In this document: in pieces, positions 48,382-61,711 of the stretch
How the letters are laid out: every line of letters starts with the position of its first letter
Numbering within the stretch: position 1 is the stretch's first letter
Source of the DNA: Cryptomeria japonica
Lineage: Eukaryota; Streptophyta; Pinopsida; Cupressales; Cupressaceae
Assembly: GCF_030272615.1 (NCBI RefSeq)
Contig: NC_081406.1
Span: 267,457,692-267,521,691, forward strand
Reading direction: 5' to 3'
Length of the DNA stretch: 64,000 bases
The notes under the pieces: model-generated
Databases searched by the model: none
What the model was told of the DNA's origin: nothing
The model's input: only the letters and a program-made list of their open reading frames with translations
Made by a program: the position numbers and the translations under genes

Positions 48382-51300
48382 ACTGGGACTTGCTACCAAC
48401 ATATCATCAACATAGTTAGTAGAATAATAAAACTGCCATCATCATAACTTTAAAAGTAGGCACAATTATCAACCTTACATCTACTAAAACCCAAAATCAT
48501 CATGAAGGAATCAAACTACTTGTACCAATAGCTTGACACCTATTTCAAACCATTCATCAATTTTCTCAACTTGCAAACAAGATTCTCCTTGTCTCTTTCC
48601 TCAAAACCTTCTGGTTGTTGCACTTTAATCACCTTAGAGAGATTACCATGAGATAAGGTTGTTTTAACTCTAAATCAAAACTACCAACAAGAGCTAAAAC
48701 AACTCTAGTAGTACTTAACCATACAACAAATGAAAAAAATTCAACAAAAGAAATATAAAACTTTTGTGTATACCCAATAGACACCAATTAAGCTTTATAC
48801 ATCTCCAAATTAACATTTATGCCCCTTTTCAATTTGAAGACCCACTTGTTCCCAATAGCTTTTTTCTCTTAGGCAATGCCACAAACTCCCACATCTTGTT
48901 ATTATGTAGAGATTCCATCTCTCTTCCATGACAACTCTGCACTTGCTTGTACATTCAACTTCACAAGCCTCTTGATATGAACTAGGTTCACCAACATTAA
49001 TTAGTAATGCATAAATAGAATTGCAAGTTGGAGAGTCTTTCAAGTGGTTTGGATATCTAGTGGATCTCCTACAAGGGATGATATGTCACCTCGTGGCTTA
49101 TTTGATTGTTGTTCATCAAGTGCTGATTTTTATCTAGTACCTTTATATTATCATCACAATTTTCCACCTCCACTAGAATAACTTCTATACTTTGTTGTTA
49201 TTTACCTCTTTGCATAATTTTTTCTTTAAAATAAACATCTTGGCTAATTATAAGCTTGTGGGAAACAATATTTGCCAACTTGTACCCCTTTGTACCCTCT
49301 ACATAGCTAAGAAAAATGAACTTTGTGGACTCCACATCTAGCTTATTTCTACTCTTCTTGGGAATATGAGCATAAGCATCATAACCAAAAAAACGAAGAA
49401 AAGAACAATCAATAGGCTTACCTATCCATACTTTTCAAGAATTTTATTATCTAGAGATACATTGGGTGATTTATTGATCAAGAAATAGGTTGTAGAGATA
49501 GCCTCAACCCAAAAGTTTTGCTCCATACTAGTCAAGAACTAGGTTGTAGAGCTATTCTTTTTGCTCCATAATTGTGTGGTTCAGTCATTCACCAACACCA
49601 TTTTGTTGTGGTTTCTAAGCAACTGTCAATGCCCTTGCAATTATGTCATGCTCACTACAAAACAAGCTAAACTCGTTCAAATAGAATTTACCTTTGTTAT
49701 GTATTCTTAGACATTCTAGTCTCACCCTTCTAATTCTCTACCTGAATTTTAAACTTCTCAGAATAGGAAAGACCAAACTTCTTCTTGAAAAGATAAATCC
49801 ACACCTTATGAGAATAATCATCTATAAATGAAACAAAATGTGATGAAACCCCAATAATAGATGTTACTAGAGCTTTCCAAGTATCTGAATGAATTAATTC
49901 TAAAAATTGTTTTCTTCTAGTAGTACTTCTATAAAAATTTAGTCCTATGATGCTTTCCAAATAAATAATATTCACATAAATTTAAATCTCTTGATTTGGC
50001 ACTTGGTAGATGATTTTTATCTAGTAGTAACTTGAGATCACACTCACTCATACAACCTAACCATCAATGCCAAGTTGATATTGAGTCCATTTCTACATTA
50101 GATACCGTTGCATCCTCTCCACTACAAGTTTCTCCAACCAAAATGTAGAGTTTGCCCACTTTTTATCCCTTTAGCATGATCACACTATCTTTGTTACCTT
50201 GACACAAATATTTTCTCCTCTGAATCGATAACCTTGTTAATAAAAAACTCCAAGTGACAGAAGATTTTTCTTTAATCCCATTATATATTTGACATGTTGA
50301 ATAGTATTTACCACTCCATCAAACATATTGATTCTTACCTCACCTTCACCAATAGCTTCAATGGGTTGTCATTTTCCATATAAACCATACCTCCATCATA
50401 TGATTGGTAAGAAGAAAACCATGAGTGATATGAAAGTAGGCACCAAAATCAAGAATCCAAACATGAAGTAAACAACCTCTCAGAGTAGTAGTTAATACCT
50501 CTCTATCTTCCAATGGTGTTTGAACTTATGCTATGTTTGCCTCAAATGCTTGTGAACTAGGACTTTCTTTTCTTGCATTTGGCACCATACAATCCTTTTT
50601 GACATGTATATTTTTTCTATAGTTCTAAAATCTTACTATTTTTCATTAGTTGGAATTAGAGCTAGTTTGTCCACACTTAGTATTTCCTCTTTCTTGAGTT
50701 TTGCCTCTTATAATTAGGGCTTCACTAGAAGAAGATCCTTGATATGTCTTCCAATTAGAATCTTCAGATATTAGTGCAACCACCACACCTTCAAAGACCA
50801 ACTTACCACTTAGTGTTGAGTTACCAAAATCCATAACCACTTGATCCCAAGTTTCAAGAAATGAGCATAACAATATTGCTATCTTATCCTCTTCTTCAAT
50901 ATTCATCCCTACTAAATATAATTTTTCTTGTTGGTGTGTTGAAATCATTCAATGACCTATTACTAATGAATTTTCATGCATACTCTATTTATACAACTTC
51001 CTTTGTAACACAATTTTATTTGTTCCATCGCCCTTCTTGTAAAAGTTTGTACTAAGTGCTTAGATATTACCTTTTCCATTATATCTACCTCATGTCAATT
51101 TCATGTGAAGTTGGGACACCCTTGGCTATATTTCAGAAAAGCTATCCCTTCTACCATTCATAAGTGTTTGAATTTGCCTCACAATGGGCATGTTATAGGA
51201 TTAGTCATAATCTCTATTAGCCCTTAGCCAATCATGGAAACTTCACCCTTTATTGCTTTTGGACTCATAAAACTCATCCTTTGAAACCTCATCAAGTTAT

Positions 51301-52862
51301 CCTCTTCCTATCCTAACAAAAGTACAAAGCCAATAAGATATCAATGTTAATTAAACCTGCAGGGTCCACTCCGACTACTCTTCCTAATGATTGGTTATCT
51401 GTGGACATTGTCATAACTATCACACCTCCACATCCTAGACCTAGATCCCTTCCTACTGCTTTTATTCCTACTATATATGTTGTGGTTCCACCTCCCAAGT
51501 ATTATAAAGGACAAAGAGAAAAACACCCAACATATTGTATCTCTCAACCTAGTGTGGTTTCCTTTCTTCTACCTTCCACAAAGGAAGAAAGGAAGCAAAT
51601 GTTGAGTGATCCCCAACCTTCATCCACACAAGCTTCAAGTTGTAACAAGTGAAATTGTAGTTGAGAGAATCTCAATGAAGATATCGTGCTAAGGCTTGTG
51701 AGCTTGCTTTCCAAAATGATTCCTCTCCTAAGTAGTTGAATATTGACTTGGTCTCATTTTCCCAACCTTCTCCTAATCCTAGTGAGGAGCTTTATCTTGA
51801 TCATCCTCATCAAAGATTGTAATTGTCTATGAAAAATTATTTTTCTACTTCATCTCCTCTATGCATGAGATCTCCTTAATTTGGATGATGATGTTGATAA
51901 AATGAGGTGAATACTAATGATTCAGATGATATGTATGAATTTGTTGAGATTAATCACGAGTCATCTTTAATATTTTCAAAATCCCTAGTGACACACATAG
52001 TGATTCTTCATTAGAGCACAGTCCTTGTTTGGCACTAGCGATAACTCCATCTACCATACTAGTTGTGGCTCCTTTAGCATCTTGTCCACCGTCTCTAAAT
52101 GATTTTGAGCAATATTGGGAAGTAGATGATTAAATAGATTAGCTTCACTCATGTAGTAGATTCTTTTGTGTGTTTGCTTGCATGTAATGTGTTCCTTTTA
52201 ATGTGATGCTTGGCATGTCTTTTTATTTTGTTAAGATCTCTTTGGATGACCCTCATTGCTCCATTGGCACAAGGCAACTAAGGGACCAACCCTGTTGTGA
52301 CATTTCTCTATTTTTATCTTACTTCTTCTATGTGTTGTATTCATGTTGTGTTGTAAATGTGATTATGTGTTGTCTACTTGGGGATGATGCAAAATGTTGG
52401 GATCTTAGTTTTTGGTCTCTTCCATGTTGACCCAAAAAGACAAGTGTTGTTCATTTTATGTGCTCTTCTTCCATTGTGCTTGTAGTTCCACTACCTTTGG
52501 GGAATGAGGTTAATTCATTACAATCATACTTAATATACATGATTTATTGGATGCACATATAAACCCCAAATTGTGGATCCATTATGTGCTCTTTTCATGT
52601 CTTTTGAGTTTTTCCTTTTATTTTCCCATGTTTGGGGGAATTTCATTGTTGTGACATGCTTGTCTTTTGGAAGCATGTATGATACCTTAAATCAATTGCT
52701 CCTAGTAAGGCATATGCAATTTCTTTAATGCAAGGGTATACACTCCACTATATGTTACATGTTGTGCATACACCATGAGGTTTGGTTTATATGTTTTTTG
52801 ATTACACACAATGATATGCTTGTTGAAAACTACAACACCCATTTTACAATCCATTTTTGTTT

Positions 52863-53045
52863 AGATTACTTTGCAAGACAAGTCTTTGTTTTGTAATCTT
52901 TGTGTTTGGTGCATGCTACAACACTCATTTTTGTTCAGATTACTTTGCAAGCCAAGTCTTTGTTTTGTAATCTTTGTGTTTGGTGTATGCTACAACACTC
53001 ATTTTTTTGTCCCTTTTCGTCAAGATTATTTAGCAAACTAAGGTT
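52863..53045. repeat. 74-bp tandem repeat, two copies plus a partial third
   Basis: AGATTACTTTGCAAGACAAG unit at 52863-52936, repeated at 52937-53010, with a diverged partial copy (AGATTATTTAGCAAACTAAG) at about 53026-53045. Confidence 0.88.
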
Positions 53046-54732
53046 TTTCTCTGTAATCTATCTTAGTGTTGACATGATTCATAGTAAGAAACTCCTTACT
53101 AGACCAAGAAGTCATGTCTCTTCTCTTTCTCTCTTCTCATATGGCTCATAGTAAACAACTGCTTACTAGACCTAGACTCCATATCTCTTATTCTTTCTTA
53201 CATTCTCCATGTGCTTGCTCATATTTCTCCTTTTATCTTGATGTTTTAGACTAAAAAGGTCCCAAGTCCTTGGGGGCTTGGTGTTTCTAATCTCTTTAAT
53301 GTATTAGTGTAAGTATTTCTATGCTATCTTATACTTAACTAAGAGTATGAGCATAAGGTCATACACCAACTAAAGTGGGAACTAAATATGGTGTCATAAA
53401 TTGTATCCCCATACAATTCTATACTCATTTGGGGCTCACTTTGGTTCTTCTCCCCCCCTTTCTTTGATTATGCTTAATTTTGCAAGCAAACAATGCCTTA
53501 TTTTGAGGTCTCAACACCATGCTCTCTTTGACCCTATTTCAACCTATAAGGACTAGATTAGCACCCTATTCCTCTTGGACTAAGGTACCTAGTGCCTTAG
53601 TCCCCATGGACTAGGGTACCTAATGCCATACTCCAATCAAAAAGGGCCGAAATTTGAACCCTCTAATGGTCAGAAAAAGTTGACTGGGAAAATGCTCCCG
53701 ATGTCAACCTTCATAATTTTTAAAACATTTTGTGAGGTTGAGTATAAAGAAAGTCTCATCCCCTACTTTATAAAGTCTCTAAATTATACTTTCCTCATGA
53801 GCAAATAAAATCATTTTGAGCAAGCAATCAAGAATATTCAAGATAGTGAAGAAGAGGTCAAGTATTCATATTTTCAAGCATTCAAGTTGACATTCATGAT
53901 CAAGTTTATGTGAAGGCATGCATGATCTTCCACCTAGCAACACCAACATTTCATGAAGACTTCATGGCAAGAATATTCATAAGAAAACACATAACATTTC
54001 AATTCTAAGCTTTTCCTACAAGGGTAAGCTCTCTCATTGCTATTTATCATCATTATAGGGTTAATTCCAACCTAGGTTTTGATATAAGTAAACCCCTATA
54101 CACTCAACACCATTTTCCTCTCTTGTGTGTGTAGGATTTAGATTTGATAGATAAGGATTATAGATTTAAAAAGTATAGATTGAGACAAAGAGATCAAAAC
54201 TTTGAAGAAGTATAAAACCCTAGATGTTAGAGACAAATTTTAAGTGTTTTACACTTTTCTAACAAAATTTCATGAAAATATCCTAAGCATCATACTGTGC
54301 GATGAAAAACTTGTGTGCTTAACTAAGGGATAAAAAGACAAGATAAATAACCAAGCAAACACAATACATCATACACCTCAAGATCGAAATGGTAAAATCA
54401 AAGCAAGCATAAAAATGATAACATAAAATGCAAACCAAATGCCCGCTTCGATTTGATTATTCCGTGATTGGATTTGTGCTCATGACGTTGTTTCGGATGC
54501 TTGATTTGTGCTTCATGATTTGATGAAGATGATAATGAAAACGATAATGGATATGGTGAGAGATTATTTCGGCATTATGACGGTATGATTAAAAAAAGGT
54601 GGATTTGAGAGGATTTGGTCTAAAAAAGGAGAGATTAAATAGGCAAGATGAGGAAGGGAAGGGGAGGTAAAGAGGAGACACTTGTCCTCCAAAAAGGGAC
54701 AAGTGTCTCAACTAGGAGAGAGAGGGATGACA

Positions 54733-54850
54733 TGTGTCCAATAGGACACATTTCCATTTTGGGCAAAGCCACCCAAAAATGGAGAGAGAGACATGTCTAT
54801 TTTGGGCAAGACCACCCAAAATAGGATATTTTCCTCAAAATGGGGAAAAT
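54733..54850. other. Cluster of short perfect hairpins
   Basis: TGTGTCC (54733-54739) pairs with GGACACA (54744-54750) over a 4-base loop. ATTTTGGG (54756-54763) pairs with CCCAAAAA-type sequence (54772-54779). ATTTTGGG (54799-54806) pairs perfectly with CCCAAAAT (54815-54822). A TTTTCC/GGAAAA pair follows at about 54828-54848. Four stem-loops within 120 bp in a purine-rich background; the middle two look like a duplicated module. Confidence 0.7.
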
Positions 54851-55557
54851 TGGTTAGAATGTGCACACATGTGTGGGAGGTTAGAAGGGATAGGATAAGG
54901 TTAGTTGGAGGGTTGACTAGGCTAGGGAAGTGGGTTGGAAGGATAGGGTTGGTTAGGAAGGATGACTAGGATAGGGGAGTTGGTTAAATGGTAGGAGACA
55001 TGTGCTCAAATAGGAATTTGAGCTTACTTAATTAATTCATGTGCTTGGAAAAAGGGGGGGATTTAATTAATTAAAGTAATTAATCAAAAGGGGTGGGGAA
55101 CAAGGATAATTAATTAATTGGGAGGACGAGATTGGAAAATAAAATTAATTAGGAATTAATTAATTAGAAGAAAAGGGTTTAAATTTGATTAAATTAATTA
55201 ACCAAATTTAGGCATCTACACATACTAATCTCAAATTTGTTTATGATATATGCATCAAACATCTTCACGACTAGGATGCCTAACCACATGATCTAGTACT
55301 TTTAGGCTCAAATTATAGACATGGGTTCCTTTCTGATCCCTATTTCCATATTTGCTCTTCGAGTTTTCATATATTTTTTGTAGCATACCATTTATGTTGA
55401 TTATTATCAATTTTACATCACAAGACCTAGTTCTTGCATTTCATCATTTTATTTTATCAATTCATATGAAAGCACAACAAGGAAATAATTCAATCCATTA
55501 TGCCTAGCTCTCCCAAGGGTTTTTATTTGGGCATATTGGCTATTTCCCCAATGTATG

Positions 55558-56741
55558 TGTTGTAAATATGATCTTTTGTTGTTACTAATGTCAAACTTGT
55601 TGATCTAGATGAGCTACCTAGTTACAGTATGTGGTCTGGTTGATGTCTGGGATAGTGCAGTTATAATGAGATTGTATTTGGGTCATGCAAACATGTGAAA
55701 TATATTTGCGGTGTCTCTAGAAGGCTTATAATTATATATCCTAAAGTTTCTAGAGCTTTGGTGTTGGTTTATAGGATCTACAATTGGTGGATCGATAAGT
55801 GTGACTATTCTGGTGACAATGTATAGGAATGTCTTGCATTCCTATACTTGCTAGTATTTTGGTGATCTGGTTTGGTTATTTAATATTAATACTCTTGATG
55901 ATTTGTATTGTATATTGTGTAAAGTTGTTGTAGCGTGCTTTGATAGTTTTATCTTTTGCACCTGAACTATAATTTTTTGGTCTGTGCGGTTACCTGTGGA
56001 CATATGGACAATAATCTAAGATGGATTTGAAGGTGTGCCAAATTATCATGAAGCCTCACACCTCTCATTTCCCTTTTAAATTTGCATTGGAGTTTGTTTC
56101 TAGCTGACTATTTGGTATTTACACATTACAACTAATTAGGCCGACCTAATTGATGTTGTTGAGGTTGCGGTTGATATATAAAGGATAGAATCATTGTGGA
56201 GAGATAGTAACAAAGTTGTATGTGTTGTGCAAAGTATATGTGAAGCAACAAAGTGGTCTAGAAGTGTTACAGAGAAGTGATGAAGACAATTTCAAATTTG
56301 TTTTTAATTGTGAATCATGATTAGTATTTCAATGGATGCAATTCCCTACAATTCTACTTTATTGATGTTTTTGTATCTACAATATTGACCTTGCCTAGAA
56401 GAAGCGAACTTAAGTGTTTGCAAGTCTTTGTTTCTTTCCCTAAGCTTATGCACCTTAGCTTTGAAATTCATCCCAGGGGCAATGAGCTCCTTGGTTTTTG
56501 GCCTAAACATTGTAACTTAGTTATTTATATAGTGAGATAGTTCTCATCGTGGTTTTTCCTTGTTTGGGTTTTTTGCCTAAAAATCTTGGTGTCATTGTGT
56601 GGTTTATTTTGTGGTTTTAGTTGTTTACTTTCATGCATAGAGTATATAGGATGAATGAAAAGTAAAAAGGGTGATTACTTATTTTTTAGTGTTTTCTACA
56701 TGTTGATTCAACCCCCTCTTAGTATCCGATAGTGTTCAACA
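55558..56741 (+). repeat. 5' LTR of the second element
   Basis: 1184 bp, close to the LTR size of the first element. Starts TGTTGTAAATATGATC and ends GTGTTCAACA. Near the end it has TTGATTCAACCCCCTCTTAG, a version of the pyrimidine-rich tail motif also at the end of the first element's LTR. Confidence 0.85.
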
Positions 56742-56743
56742 AT

Positions 56744-56755
56744 TGGTATCAAAGC
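56744..56755 (+). other. Primer binding site of the second element
   Basis: TGGTATCAAAGC, two bases after the LTR, as in the first element; an initiator tRNA-Met type site that differs from the usual sequence at one base. Confidence 0.85.
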
Positions 56756-56879
56756 AAGGTTACTGAAATAATAGACTAATAGCCGAGGTAGATCCGAGTT
56801 TCCAAACACTATGTTTGATTCTAATTTGGATTCTATGAAACAAAATGAATGGGAGATCAATGCTATGGTAGACATGGAT

Positions 56880-57790
56880 GGATAATTGAGACTTGCTTTA
56901 GTAGATTTGGATAAAAGCAAAAACAAATGCAAGAAAGTTGAAGAGAAGATCTCCTATTTGAGAAAGTTACTTGATGAAGGAAGGAAGGCTATAGATGATC
57001 TTAGAACAAAGGTACACGGAAAATTTGGAGAAAGTACATCAAACTTGAGGAAGAAGTGGATATGTTGAGGAAAGAGCTAAAAGAGGCAAAATAAAAATTT
57101 AACAAAGGTCTGAAGCTAAAAGGAGGAAGTGAAGTGCTTGATGTGATGCTCAATGCTTAGAAGCAAAACAAAGATAAAGATGGACTTGGATTTGAAAATG
57201 GTGAAATTTCTAAGAGTTTTAGTAAAGGATACAAAGGAAAGGAAAAGATCAAGGATGAATTGAAAGACTCAAATAGATACCAACAAGGTTTCATTTTAGT
57301 CTGGGATAATAAGATTGATAAAATGACTACCCCTGATCAAACCGGGTATTCATCAAAATTTAATGGTAACTATTTTTTATGCAATACATTTGGACATAGA
57401 GCGAGTGAATGTAGAAGTCAAATAAGATCTCAATCATTTCATGGCCAATTCTAGACTTGCAATAATTTTGGACTTAAGGAAAATGAGTGCAAAAGTAGGA
57501 TGCTATTGAATGGACATGTGAATATATGCTATGGTATAAGTGTTCATTCATTCAATAGATATTGTTATGCATGCACCAAATTTGGGAACAAGGCCGTTCA
57601 GTGAAGGTCAAACATAGAAAGTAATTAAAATGTTTCAAAACAAGGTTTTGACTTGTTATAACTGCAATAAAATTGGACACATTGCTAGGTTCTGCAGAGG
57701 AAGGAATGAGAGTTCTATTGGTTTGGTAAAGAAGATTGATGTTAATGAAGAAAAAGAGAAGATGAAGATGACATGGGTGAAGAAATCATA
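56880..57790 (+). pseudogene. Coiled-coil/CCHC region of the second element
   Basis: A charged, heptad-like stretch (LALVDLDKSKNKCKKVEEKI, ISYLRKLLDEGRKAIDDLRT) followed by zinc-knuckle-like motifs (CNTFGHRASEC, CYNCNKIGHIARFC). Same order and spacing style as the first element's first reading region. Fossil, broken several times. Confidence 0.7.
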
Positions 57791-58379
57791 AGAGAAGGTG
57801 GGAGAAAAGAGTGAGGATGGGTCGACACCCTCTATTGGTATAAATTCCTCTTCTGATAACTAGACAATATGCACTTTCTAAGGGGGAGAGAAAAATGAAG
57901 ATCTTGTGATCCCCTTGTGGTTTGGATGCTAATATTTTTTAGCATGGTAGAGTTTTTGAAGGTGTTTGTAGATGTTTTTGGATGGTTTTGTTGGTCCACA
58001 ACATTGTTTGTAAAAATTTATAAAACAAAGTATGAACTTTATTATTTGTAGCAATAAAATCCAATAGTGACTGCTTAACCCTAGGTATGTGAATTCAATG
58101 GATAAATGGGTAATTTTTAAATCATTTTGATCACTTATAAACTTGCTATCTTGAGAGATCTTGCATGAAAATCAATTGTTTGAGTGAATGGTATGTTTGA
58201 AGTGTTTTTTCTTGCAAACCCTAGATTCTTTGTGATTTCTGTGAAGAGGTGAAAGAGTGACTCTAATTATTATAGATCCTGGGCTGAAGCCATGACCCAT
58301 GTTCAAACCATATTCGTATGTGGCGACAATGAGAGACAAAGAAGGTGCATTCTTGAGGATTTCGATTGATTGTGTTTAC

Positions 58380-61300
58380 ACATAAGTTGCAAGAGCATAC
58401 ATTAATGCCAAGCTAAAATAGGTTAGTCATTCAAAATTTTATGATTTTTGGGACAAGTTAACTGAAGCAAACATGACTTCATTCAAGGAGAAATATAAGA
58501 ATATTCAAATGGTGGGGTTGAATGTGTGGAAGGATTTTTTGTACTTCAACTTCAAATAAGAATGGATAAATATTATTTTGAGTTGAATTAAAAAGGACAT
58601 AATATATTTGGATAAACCCTACAAGATAACTAGAGATGCCATTAGGGATTTGAACGGTACGCGTTGCACCATTACTGTTTCGAAGAAGACTATGCAGACC
58701 AATATAGAACTATAGAGTTAACTAGTGCTAATTTGAATGGAAGGGCGATGATAGTAGAAGATATTGTTGATCTGGGTATTTTTTATGTGGTAAATATTAT
58801 AGCATATATGATTTACTATCAGAACCAGGAGGGTTTTGGAATTGCTATAGCCATTTACACTCCACATCAGATAGTGGTTGCCACAAAGAGATTCGACTTG
58901 TGTGAGATGACGAGGGAGCAGTTGCTGGAGAACCTAGAAAGAATGAAGAAAAGTAAGTACCAATTTAGATATGGATCTTTGATTATATGTTTGGCATTCA
59001 TGTTCATGAATGATCTTCCAGGTGCTAAGAATCAAGTTTGGGATAAGTTTACTCACATAGTGGTACAAATTTGGTAGCATATTAGGATTTTCAAAACAAA
59101 CAATAAGGATTACAATACAACATATTCTGGGTGGCTTAAGAATCTGCAAGACATTATGCAAGAAAGATATAGGTTTACTTCAGATGTAGTCCAAAAATAT
59201 ATGGATGTTAAATTATATTTTGTGTAGGTAGAGACAACTATTATATTGAGGTTTTTGAGCCAAGGACAACATGGATTATGGAGCTGCCATATGAGGTATA
59301 TGTAGAAGAAACTGAGAGACACTTTGCTACAATCATATAGTTGCCAATTGATCTAAATGAACCTAGATTTGACATAGTTGGAGAAATTGAAGCTAAGTTG
59401 AGGAATGAAAAGGTAGATAAAGGACATGGAAAGAGAATGGAAAAGTTGTACAAGGACATTGGACTGGCTCTAGTAGAAGAAGTGTTTGGTGTGACTCCTA
59501 TTGTGGGTTCAACTAGTCAAGGACAAAGGAGGACACGGTCTGTGTCTACCTCCCCCCTGGTAAAGATATGTCCCTTTGGAACCTCGACTAAGTTAGTTGC
59601 AAGTGAGAAGAAGGCACCAAGGCAAAAATAGAAGGATACAAGAAAGAATGATGATTCAAAGCTTGAGATTGAAGAAGTAGAGAGTAGTATCTTAGATGAA
59701 GATGTACCAAAGGAGCAATTTTATATTTGAAAAAGATCCAAGGAGACTAAGGTCAAACAAGTAGCAGACGAAGAAGAAGAAGTGGACATAGTGCCTTTGG
59801 TCAAAATAAATAGATCATTGGTCCTTTCAGAAGTGACCCCCACAAAGAAAAAAAAAAGTCAAGAAGAAGCCTAAGGAGAAGAAGGAGCAAAACATTGAAG
59901 ATGATCCAATTATTAGCCATTAGATCTAGATAGTTTAATAAATGCAATATGTTAATATAACTCTTTGGAATCCACCATTGAGATGTATCTAAGTGCACCT
60001 TCAGTAGATAAGGAGAATATTGTGAAAGCGATAATCAGATATATGATTGTTTATAATAAATCTATTGATGATATTCAAGATACGTTACCTCCAAACCTTT
60101 GGAAGTATTACTAGAGAAGAGAAAAGACATAGTGATGAAGGAGACAAACATAAGGATACATGCACTTGATATGGTTATTAGTCCATTGTCAAAAGAAGAG
60201 AGAGATAGGATAAATCAAGTATTAAATACAATATTTTGGATGAAGGAAAGAGTCAATCTAATCATGGAAGGATATATGAAAGACATTAGGAGGATAAATT
60301 TGTCTTATACTTTGCAAAAGACAAACATTAAAAGAGGAGAAACAAGAAGTATGGCCATATTAGAAGATAAAGGAGGAGAGAAAAGAAAAGAGAATGTTGG
60401 TCCAAAGACTATTTTGGATGATCTGTTAAAAACATACCAAAATGTGATGGAGGTTGTAGAATAGATTCTAGATGTTACCAGAGAAGAGAATTAGAAAGTG
60501 GATTTGGAGAAAGAGAAGACTGAAGGGGAGAAGATTAAAGAAAATACAAAGAAGACCGAGGAGAAGAAAGAGAGTTTGAAGAAGGAGAATTTGATTAAAA
60601 GAATGTCAATTGGTGAATCTTGTAGATTATCCAGGGATTCTAGAACTGAATTATTACAACTATAGATGGAGTTTGAACATGTTGTTACATCAGAGGTGTT
60701 GCAAGTTCTGGTGACACAAGTCAAGTTGGATTTGGTTAATTTATCACCCCTCCATATACTACATCTGATTGATATTCTAAATCATACACCTAGGAAGAAA
60801 TATATTTTTTCTAAGGTAGATTATACAAAGTTAATAAATAACAAAGTGAAGTTTATCCATGATAAAATTTTGGAAGTAAAGGTTGATGAGTCTTAGAGTG
60901 AAGAGGAGTAGCTACAGGCTATGCTGAGTGGGTTAAAGGATTATGCTTCTAACTTGGAAGCAACTTCTGAGAAGAAGATATTAAAGAAGGGGTTGAATGA
61001 TCTTGTGAATACATGTGCAAATGCACAAATTTGGCTACAAGAGAACATAATTTTTTTTTTATTAGAGTGTAGATAATGTGGTAGAGGTATACCAGTTTTG
61101 TCACAAGTGACCTGAGTCCACTTAGGGAACATAGGATTAGATAAATATTTTTGAGAACCAAATTGTAGAAGCATCTAAGTCAATAAACTTTAAAGAAGAT
61201 GGTGATGGTCAAGGAAGAGTTCAGTTAGAGAACTTATATATAAAGCTCAATTTACTGATACATTATAAAGAATAGATTAAGAAGGAATTCTACCAATTGA

Positions 61301-61500
61301 GAGATATCATAGATGTGTATCTCACCACTACCTCATAGGAGTTCAAAAAAACAGCCAAGGTACCAGGAAGTTGTGAAGAGGTTGAGGATCTTCTACTGAA
61401 GATGGATAGTATTGCTTGGGCTCAGTTGAAATTTATTCATCATCGTATCATGTCCTTGAATAAGAAAATTGGGCAACCCACCCAACAAGGTGGATGATTG
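58380..61500 (+). pseudogene. Second reading region of the second element
   Basis: The best preserved part lies around 58440-59080. Its motifs match the first element in order: PYKITRDAIRDL (first: PFKITKEIIHLI), RFDLCEMTREQLLENL (KIDLCEVLLKNLFENL), YGSLIICLAFMF (FGSLLVCMFFYF) and NQVWDKF (NKAVWEL). Downstream are Lys/Glu-rich, helical stretches, as in the first element's C-terminal part. No enzyme motif. Many breaks; fossil. Confidence 0.7.
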
Positions 61501-61699
61501 ATTTTGGTAAGATATTTTGTTCATGTACATATGTGGTTGATTGTGTGAAACGATTTTGGTCTTTAGTTTTTTCAGGGATTGTTGTAGATAGGGGGAGGTG
61601 TATATGAGCTATTCTTTTTTGTTGTATGAAGACACCCTTTATCTTTTATGTCGAAGGGAGAGTGATTTTAGAGTTGGCACAAGTGTTTCTATCAATGAC

Positions 61700-61711
61700 A
61701 AAGGGGGAGAT
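61700..61711 (+). other. Polypurine tract of the second element
   Basis: AAAGGGGGAGA directly before the 3' LTR start at 61712, nearly the same as the AAAAGGGGAGA of the first element. Confidence 0.8.

Larger units (their letters stand above)
46300..51050 (-). mobile_element. Copia LTR-retroelement fossil (Gag, integrase, RT, RNase H)
   Basis: Read on the minus strand in Copia order. Gag-type segment at about 50650-50950 (EEDKIAILLCSFLETWDQVV, UBN2-like). Integrase core at 49730-49975 (LELIHSDTWKA, HFVSFIDDYSHKVWIYLFKK). Reverse transcriptase at about 47700-48800 (YVDDMLVA at the active site, LAREFEMKELDSVNKILGM). RNase H at about 46990-47560. A TGTTGGAATGTG start at 46802 marks a likely 3' LTR running to about 46300. 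A 5' LTR was not found. Broken in many places and interrupted by a solo-LTR-like insert at 47888-48381; clearly old. Confidence 0.8.
51060..55557. other. Unassigned repeat-like region
   Basis: The open frame 51344-51652 (plus) begins MLIKPAGSTPTTLPNDW, is Pro/Ser/Thr-rich (VVVPPPKYYKG, PSTKEERKQML) and looks like a fragment of a retroelement polyprotein linker, but I cannot name it. 52200-53600 has several local duplications (for example CCTAGTGCCTTAGTC and CCTAATGCCATACTC). 54300-55200 is purine-rich then AATT-rich (ATTAATTAATT runs), resembling an old LTR. No pol domain seen. Confidence 0.45.
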
